NCBI GenBank assembly: GCA_023142595.1
Contig: JAGLJF010000012.1
Location: 1 to 34,983, forward strand
Reading direction: 5' to 3'
Length of the DNA: 34,983 nucleotides
Source of the DNA: Minisyncoccota bacterium
GTDB taxonomy: Bacteria > Patescibacteriota > Minisyncoccia > JAHIHE01 > JAGLIN01
The notes under the pieces were generated by a model that saw only the letters and a list, made by a program, of their open reading frames with translations, did no database searches and was not told the DNA's origin. This document shows positions 29,789 through 34,983 of the stretch, in pieces (positions within the stretch are counted from its first letter, which is position 1; each line of letters begins with the position of its first letter). The position numbers and the translations under genes are program-made.

Positions 29789-30679
29789 TTACAATAACCC
29801 AGCACCAACTAAAGTCGCTTCATTCCCAAGTCTGGATTTCAAAATTTTTGTTTTTCTTCCTGGTATTAAAGCTCTTTTTAATGCCTCTTTTTTTGCTAAT
29901 TGCAAAATTTCATCCTGTTTCACAACACTGCCACCAACAAGAATTACTTCTGGATTTATCGTATTGATAATATTTACCAATCCTATTGCAAAATAATGGC
30001 TTGTTTGCTTGATAACTTTTTTATCTTTTTTTATTCCCTTAGCCGAATCAATCGCAATTTCTTTTGCCTTTTTTCTTTTTCCGTAAAATTCAAAATATAA
30101 TTTTTCAATCGCTCTTCCTGATACATATTGTTCGAGACAACCTCGGTTTCCACAGGAACATTTTTTACCATTTTCAACTATAATCATATGCCCGAACTCT
30201 CCAGCAATATTATTTTCTCCTCGATATAATTTATTATCAAACTCAATTGCTCCCCCAATTCCTGTTCCAATCGCAAGATAGACAATATTGTGATAATTTT
30301 TAACTCTTCCAAAAACATTTTCAGCCAAAGCAAAACATTTAACATCATTTTCAATTTCAACATCCTCGCCAATCATTTCTTTAATTTTTTTCTTTAAATT
30401 TAGGTTATCAAAACCATTTATATTTGGAGTATGAATTATCTTATCATTCTTATAATCAATTTGTCCTGCAATTCCAATGCCAATTTTTTCAAAATTATTA
30501 TCTTTTTTGTAATCAACTATAAGTTCTACTAGCTTTTGAATCACATCTTTTTTATTTTTTGGTGTTATATTTTTTTGATAGTCAAAAATTTTATATCCCT
30601 TTTGAGAAAACTCAATAATCCCACTGGCAATTTTTGTACCACCTATATCAAAAGCTAAAACTCTTTTATTATTTTTCAT
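29789..30679 (-). CDS. ROK-family sugar kinase (glucokinase-like)
   Basis: 296 aa. The phosphate-1 loop is LAFDIGGTKIASGII, the catalytic Asp lies in EIENDVKCFALAE, AIGTGIGGAIE is the phosphate-2 region, GEFGH binds sugar, and the zinc motif is CSCGNRGCLEQYVSG. These features define ROK kinases; the lack of an N-terminal HTH excludes a NagC/Mlc-type repressor. It probably phosphorylates glucose or another hexose. The six-hairpin-glycosidase-like gene 360 bp upstream on the same strand could release that sugar (inference). No SD. Confidence 0.9.
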   Translation of the reverse strand: MKNNKRVLAFDIGGTKIASGIIEFSQKGYKIFDYQKNITPKNKKDVIQKLVELIVDYKKDNNFEKIGIGIAGQIDYKNDKIIHTPNINGFDNLNLKKKIKEMIGEDVEIENDVKCFALAENVFGRVKNYHNIVYLAIGTGIGGAIEFDNKLYRGENNIAGEFGHMIIVENGKKCSCGNRGCLEQYVSGRAIEKLYFEFYGKRKKAKEIAIDSAKGIKKDKKVIKQTSHYFAIGLVNIINTINPEVILVGGSVVKQDEILQLAKKEALKRALIPGRKTKILKSRLGNEATLVGAGLL

Positions 30680-30740
30680 ATTTTTTTCTTAGCAAATTTA
30701 ACTTATATGTGTATTATAACACTAATAAATCAAAAATAAA

Positions 30741-30757
30741 ACGGATATAATATCCGT
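30741..30757 (-). terminator. Terminator of the 64-aa membrane protein gene
   Basis: ACGGATA - TTA - TATCCGT followed by TTTATTTTTG on the minus strand. Confidence 0.75.
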
Positions 30758-30762
30758 TGTTC

Positions 30763-30957
30763 TTATTGTTCTATGCCATATCTTAGATAATTATGCATTT
30801 TGATCAACGTAGAAACCATAATATAAAAACCTAAGAGCATTATAAACATACTTACCATGTTTATATCGCTTCCAAAACTAGTTGTCAAAAAAATATATAT
30901 TCCTAAAATTAATGTTATAATTCCTAAAATAATTATTTTCCATGCCTTAGCCTTCAT
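30763..30957 (-). CDS. 64-aa two-helix membrane protein, unknown
   Basis: MKAKAWK, helix 1 (IIILGIITLILGIYIFL), a short loop, helix 2 (MFIMLLGFYIMVSTLI), and a charged tail (KMHNYLRYGIEQ). A strong AGGAGG SD lies 6 nt before the ATG. A TTGCAA...ATTATA promoter can be drawn upstream, and a hairpin terminator follows. Family not recognised. Confidence 0.65.
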   Translation of the reverse strand: MKAKAWKIIILGIITLILGIYIFLTTSFGSDINMVSMFIMLLGFYIMVSTLIKMHNYLRYGIEQ

Positions 30958-31040
30958 TTCAATCCTCCTGAATTCTATAATAAAGCTTTTTTAGAATATT
31001 GCAACATCATATTAAATTATCGAGATTGAGCCTCCTTAAT

Positions 31041-32855
31041 TTAAATTTTATAAATATCTTCGGTTAAAAGCTCATAATATTTTCGAATAATTCTCCTAAT
31101 TCCAACTGCAGACCAAAGTTGAACCTCACTGCCTTGATTTTTATTTCCTGATAAATCGTGAAAAGGAACTGCCTTTCCATCTATATCTACATAGACCTCT
31201 GGAATTGAATTCATTTGCTGCACCGCACTCAGCGTATCTTCGGAAATTTTTAAAATAGTTTTTTTAATTAATCTCTGCGAATCAACAGACCAACCTTCAA
31301 TAATCGAATGCTTGAGATGTTTACTCAAGCCAAGAATAACAAAGGCAGTCTGCTTGATCCAAATAACCAACCCATGATATTCCTGTTTTGTATAAAAATA
31401 TTTGCTTTTATTTGCCACGAGAAGAGGACCTGACTTTGTATAAAAATAATCAGGATTTAACAAGCGATTGCAAAAACTCGTCACATCATCTTCACTTTCA
31501 TTCAAATATGTATAAAGATATGATTCATCGAGATGATTTAATTTCATTTTTTCATATTTTTGCGAACCCTTAGTACTCTTTCCATTTCCATAAAGAGCAA
31601 TGGCATATGCAGTACTTCCATCTTTATTTGTAAATTTATACTCTTCCTTTTTCTTTTTCCACTTCTGGCACACTTCTTTGATTTCAGATAAATCTTTTTT
31701 CTTAAAACCAAGTTTAATATAATGATTTTTTATAGCTTCCAATGCTTTTGGATAAAAAACAGCATTTACATCAAATGGAGCGATAAGACTATCAAGTCGT
31801 CGAAAAGCATCCCCACTATCCCTCCAATTTCCAGTATCGTGACTTTTCTTAAATGTTATATGATTTCTTGTCTTAGCTTGATGCAAAACAAATTTAGCTA
31901 CGAGATGCATTTTTTTTCTATTGCTCGTTTTTAACCAAAAATCTTCTGGCAAAAAATCTATGCTCATCAAATATTTAGGTTCAATATCAATCATATGTCT
32001 GTCTAGAATATTCTTGCCCGATATTTCATACTCATATTTGAATTCTCCCACAACATCTTCGTGCCATCCCTCTCCTTTCGAATTTACATTTTTTAAACTC
32101 TTTTCATACATGTAGCTTTGCAATTCAGAGGTAAAGTCATGATGCCCAATGTCAGCTGCCTCCATCCAGTCTCTTGGAAAAACCGTGCCAAATCGATCAC
32201 CAGAAGTTTTTTCCCACTCAAGAAGATGCTTAATCTCGACATCAGTTTGATTCCATATTTTTTGAATAAAATTGTTTTTATCTTTAAAAACACTGAAATC
32301 AAAATTGTTTTTTTCAATTAAACTAATTTTTTTGAATTTAGTAAAATTTAAATCATTTGTATTGGCTTTCAAAATCAAAGAAATTTTTTCCTCATTTGTT
32401 GAAATCTCAAATCCTGTGAATGGTCGTTTAATCTTTTTGATCTGAACATCACCGTCAAATTCAAATATTGTTTGATAAAACTTCTTGCCATAAGTTCTCT
32501 TGAACTTCAATTGAGTCTTTCCATTTTTCTTGATTAATCTCGCAATCTGAGGAACAAGACGATCATAAATTTCTCCTCTAATTTGCAAAAAAGTTTTTGA
32601 ATCAACAATATCCCGCACAGTTCTCATATCATCCATAGCAGGATAGTATAAATTTATTTTACTTGTGTTAAATTGTGCCTTAATCTGAAGAATATCATCC
32701 TCGCTTACAACTGAATCAATTGTAATTTTGTGTCTTGGAATATCAATTAATCCGCAATAAAGATGATTATTCGGACCAATAATCCGAAACTGCTCATGAG
32801 CATCAAAATCAACATAATACCCACCCGCAATCCATAAGTTTTTATTTATTTTCAT
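31041..32855 (-). CDS. Six-hairpin (alpha/alpha) glycosidase-like protein
   Basis: 604 aa. The N-terminal ~200 residues are beta-rich (IAGGYYVDFDAHEQFRIIGPN...), like the sandwich domain preceding the toroid in GH15/GH133-type enzymes. The remainder is helical and carries DRFGTVFPRDWMEAADIG, KGEGWHEDVVGEF, NWRDSGDAFRR and FHDLSGNKNQGSEVQLWSAV, with acidic residues at the positions expected for glucoamylase- or debranching-type catalysis (the E of KGEGWHED and the E of GSEVQLWS are candidates). No signal peptide, so it would act in the cytoplasm on glycogen-like or other oligosaccharides. Exact GH family unassigned. No SD; a TATATA box lies close to the ATG. Confidence 0.65.
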   Translation of the reverse strand: MKINKNLWIAGGYYVDFDAHEQFRIIGPNNHLYCGLIDIPRHKITIDSVVSEDDILQIKAQFNTSKINLYYPAMDDMRTVRDIVDSKTFLQIRGEIYDRLVPQIARLIKKNGKTQLKFKRTYGKKFYQTIFEFDGDVQIKKIKRPFTGFEISTNEEKISLILKANTNDLNFTKFKKISLIEKNNFDFSVFKDKNNFIQKIWNQTDVEIKHLLEWEKTSGDRFGTVFPRDWMEAADIGHHDFTSELQSYMYEKSLKNVNSKGEGWHEDVVGEFKYEYEISGKNILDRHMIDIEPKYLMSIDFLPEDFWLKTSNRKKMHLVAKFVLHQAKTRNHITFKKSHDTGNWRDSGDAFRRLDSLIAPFDVNAVFYPKALEAIKNHYIKLGFKKKDLSEIKEVCQKWKKKKEEYKFTNKDGSTAYAIALYGNGKSTKGSQKYEKMKLNHLDESYLYTYLNESEDDVTSFCNRLLNPDYFYTKSGPLLVANKSKYFYTKQEYHGLVIWIKQTAFVILGLSKHLKHSIIEGWSVDSQRLIKKTILKISEDTLSAVQQMNSIPEVYVDIDGKAVPFHDLSGNKNQGSEVQLWSAVGIRRIIRKYYELLTEDIYKI

Positions 32856-33058
32856 AATTTTTATATAATTTAAGTTTTTAACTGTATCAACTAATGGTTA
32901 AACTGTTCCACTTAATTTCGCTAATATAAGCCAAAATTTGTATGAATTAACTATTAAGCTACTCCTAACTGTTTCACTTCTATTCTATCACTCTCCAAAA
33001 AAAATTTAAATTTTCATTTGAATTACTGCTTTGCCGCTATCAACAGAATAACAAATAG

Positions 33059-34756
33059 CTAGTCTTTAAGGTTTTTTAAATCCACCTTTCTGTTAAACTG
33101 CTGTTTTGCCGTTTCAACAGAAACTCTAACCCAGCTATCCTTCCCCTCTTTTTTTATACTTTTATTCTTCAATCTTCTTAATATATTATAAACCATATCA
33201 TAAGTATAGCCCTTATGTTCAAATATTTGCATAAAATCTCTAGTTTTCCCCTTATTATATTTCTCTAAATAATTAATTATTTCTGCTTCTTCTTGAGTCT
33301 TAGTTAATTTTTTAAATCGTTGTCTTTTACCCGTTATTTTATTCTTCTTCGAGAAAACTAAAGAATAATTACATATTTTTCTATGCCAATCAATTTCTAT
33401 AATTCCCTTGTCTTCCATTTCTTTTGCTTTTTTTATATCAATATCTCTCGATATCTCATTTTTTCCAGATGCAATGCTATCTAAAATCAACAAATCTTCA
33501 ATATCTAAATCACTTTCATAATTTAAAACATTTTTTGCAAAATCGATATTTTCAACCTTACCAGATAAAATTATGTCAACTCTATTCTCAACATTTTCCT
33601 TCTTATAAACCCTGACTCCTCTTTTCAATTGAGCTTCAAAAACTTTTCTCAATCCATTTCCTTCTCTTTCCATTAAATTTAAATGTTGCAAAAAGAGTGC
33701 TAATTGTTTATTTAAATATTCTGGTTTTTGGTTGTATTTTAAAACCTTGTCTAAATCTGCTCTAAAAACTCCAGGATTTCTAACGGTTAGACTTATTGGG
33801 GTTTGTATAATTTCAACCCACATATTAAAATTCCAATCCCTATGAACTATTGCATTTATTAACACTTCCTCAATAGACTTTTCATCATATTGTCTTATGT
33901 CTTCCCTAAACAAATCTAAATCCTTTAAAAACGTATTAAATCTATTAATTTTTTCTTGTATTTCAATTAATAAAATAATAAATGGCTTTGTCTGATCGTC
34001 AAAACTCAACCTCTCTTCGATATTATTTTTTTCGTCTCTATATTTCCAACTAATTTTATTTTTATCAGTTAAGAATTTATTAGTAATTTCTGGCTTACCC
34101 AAAAAAAGCAAACAAGTGTTATTTACTTTTCCATCCGTCAAAAGACCTACTCTGTTGAGTAATTTATTTAATTCAATAGACTTCCAATCTTTGTTATTTT
34201 TTACCTTACTTAATTTTTCTCTCAAAAAATCAACTGCCTCAATATCTAAATCTTCAAGACCAATCCCCTCACATACTTGAGCAGACCAATCATTGTTTTT
34301 AATTTGATTTCTTATTTCTTCATATTTACTTACACTTAATGCTGCTAAACTCTCACTATTTCGTGCATAATAGTGACCCTTAAATGAAACAGGCACACCT
34401 TGTGGTGCAGAGGGAATCTCAAACATTACAACCCTTCCTTCTTCAGTATTAACTGAATGTATATCAATAAAACTAATATTATTGAGATTTTTCGAGATTT
34501 CATGTTTTAGTGACTGTAAATCTTTTTTCTCCCTGCGATAATTTGTTCCTACAATTTCATGTTTATTATTAATACCAAAAATCAACCAAGCATGTCTTTT
34601 ACTCTTTAAATTTGCCTCATTTGAAAGCGCCGAAAAATATTTTCCAATTTTTTTAAAATCATAATCTTTTTCAGCAGTTTTAAACTCCAAGATTTCTGTT
34701 TCACAAGGCTCTTTTAATAGTTTATATAATTCTTCTTTTGCTTTTTCTTGATTCAT
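33059..34756 (-). CDS. AlbA_2/Schlafen-type ATP-binding regulator (RecG-related family)
   Basis: 565 aa. The N-terminal AlbA_2 (Slfn) domain is residues ~10-150: ETEILEFKTA, HAWLIFGINNKHEIVG, YYARNSESLAALS. A linker follows, then a GHKL-type ATPase-like module (EEVLINAIVHRDWNF, ITLTVRNPG-like SLTVRNPGVF, EREGNGLRKVF), as in HATPase_c_4 proteins. The C-terminal third contains a helical segment and a winged-helix-like part (YLEKYNKGKTRDFMQIFEHKGYTYDMVYNILRRL). Proteins of this type are annotated as transcriptional regulators, and some are linked to phage defence; its role here is open. The 200 bp after the stop hold decayed copies of its own 3' end. No SD. Confidence 0.85.
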   Translation of the reverse strand: MNQEKAKEELYKLLKEPCETEILEFKTAEKDYDFKKIGKYFSALSNEANLKSKRHAWLIFGINNKHEIVGTNYRREKKDLQSLKHEISKNLNNISFIDIHSVNTEEGRVVMFEIPSAPQGVPVSFKGHYYARNSESLAALSVSKYEEIRNQIKNNDWSAQVCEGIGLEDLDIEAVDFLREKLSKVKNNKDWKSIELNKLLNRVGLLTDGKVNNTCLLFLGKPEITNKFLTDKNKISWKYRDEKNNIEERLSFDDQTKPFIILLIEIQEKINRFNTFLKDLDLFREDIRQYDEKSIEEVLINAIVHRDWNFNMWVEIIQTPISLTVRNPGVFRADLDKVLKYNQKPEYLNKQLALFLQHLNLMEREGNGLRKVFEAQLKRGVRVYKKENVENRVDIILSGKVENIDFAKNVLNYESDLDIEDLLILDSIASGKNEISRDIDIKKAKEMEDKGIIEIDWHRKICNYSLVFSKKNKITGKRQRFKKLTKTQEEAEIINYLEKYNKGKTRDFMQIFEHKGYTYDMVYNILRRLKNKSIKKEGKDSWVRVSVETAKQQFNRKVDLKNLKD

Positions 34757-34804
34757 ATTCTCATCAATAAATTACAACTTTTGTTTGCATTATAACATCA
34801 AACC

Positions 34805-34983
34805 TTAATTCTGATAATGTTTTTCCCAGTGGCTATTCCAGATATTTTCGATTATATCTAGAAACATTTTTTCGGCTTTTGTTCTTTTTTTTGTGTCTAA
34901 TTTTTTAAGTGAACGTACTGCTCGAACTAAATTCAAGGCGCCAGATTCAATCATATCTGGATTCCAAACTACATCTCGCCAAA
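34805..34983 (-). CDS. Unknown protein, 3' end only (cut by window edge)
   Basis: A minus-strand frame open to the window edge encodes about 59 residues, WRDVVWNPDMIESGALNLVR... ending EKHYQN-stop at 34805-34807. It is helical and basic in the middle (LKKLDTKKRTKAEKMF) with several Trp. There is no ATG that would make it complete, so it is the C-terminus of a longer gene. The AlbA_2 gene starts 48 nt downstream on the same strand, so the two may be co-transcribed. Confidence 0.5.
   Translation of the reverse strand, partial: WRDVVWNPDMIESGALNLVRAVRSLKKLDTKKRTKAEKMFLDIIENIWNSHWEKHYQN

Noticed and set aside
1-34983. CRISPR array, prophage, transposase or integrase genes
   Set aside because: No evenly spaced direct repeats with unique spacers and no recognisable transposase, integrase, capsid or Cas motifs in any listed frame; mobile character is limited to short repeats.

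Overview
The window is very AT-rich and looks like a chromosome segment of a Patescibacteria/CPR-type bacterium (Parcubacteria or Moranbacteria-like). The reasons are small gene spacing, short basic informational proteins, many membrane-anchored orphan proteins, DUF3048 and Fn3-type surface proteins, a lone PilB-type ATPase, and a DHH-family protein without its catalytic residues. TGA is used as a stop, so the code is standard and not the TGA=Gly code of Gracilibacteria/SR1. The lineage is an inference from gene style; no rRNA is present.

Layout. 1-4.4 kb: a 5'-truncated membrane-anchored thioredoxin-fold protein, tRNA-Glu(UUC), a secreted Fn3 protein, and a phosphoribosyltransferase-like protein carrying an in-frame 99-bp repeat. 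4.4-7.0 kb (minus): ruvB, two membrane proteins (one with a bPH2-like domain) and ruvA, close to a cluster of Holliday-junction genes. 7.1-7.33 kb: a previously unlabelled transcription unit with a consensus promoter, a 30-bp long-range stem containing seven G-U pairs and no mismatches, and a U-tract; it is probably a structured RNA of about 195 nt, possibly 6S-like. 7.4-12.1 kb: TPR protein, PilB/GspE ATPase, DHH pseudoenzyme, tsaE. 12.3-13.6 kb: three small orphan genes, including a cysteine-repeat protein, punctuated by a duplicated terminator-promoter junction. 13.7-20.3 kb: polA, a small orphan with a coupled leader peptide, DUF3048 protein, a SLOG/LOG-like gene broken at a G7 tract, holA, rpsT. 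20.6-26.6 kb (minus): MFS transporter, two SGNH hydrolases, a bifunctional PBP1A. 26.8-28.4 kb: four small orphan genes. 28.4-34.98 kb: tyrS, ROK kinase, a two-helix membrane protein, a six-hairpin-glycosidase-like protein, an AlbA_2/Schlafen-type regulator and a truncated unknown.

Two patterns cut across the window. First, nearly every short orphan gene has its own sigma70-like promoter, a clear Shine-Dalgarno (SD) site and often a hairpin terminator. The conserved genes (ruvB, rpsT, polA, tyrS, pilB and others) have no SD, and several have a -10 box only 3-9 nt before the start codon, which suggests leaderless mRNAs. Second, several dispersed repeat families are present. The most notable is a 99-bp sequence, identical in two inverted copies 24 kb apart; one copy adds exactly 33 codons inside an enzyme gene.
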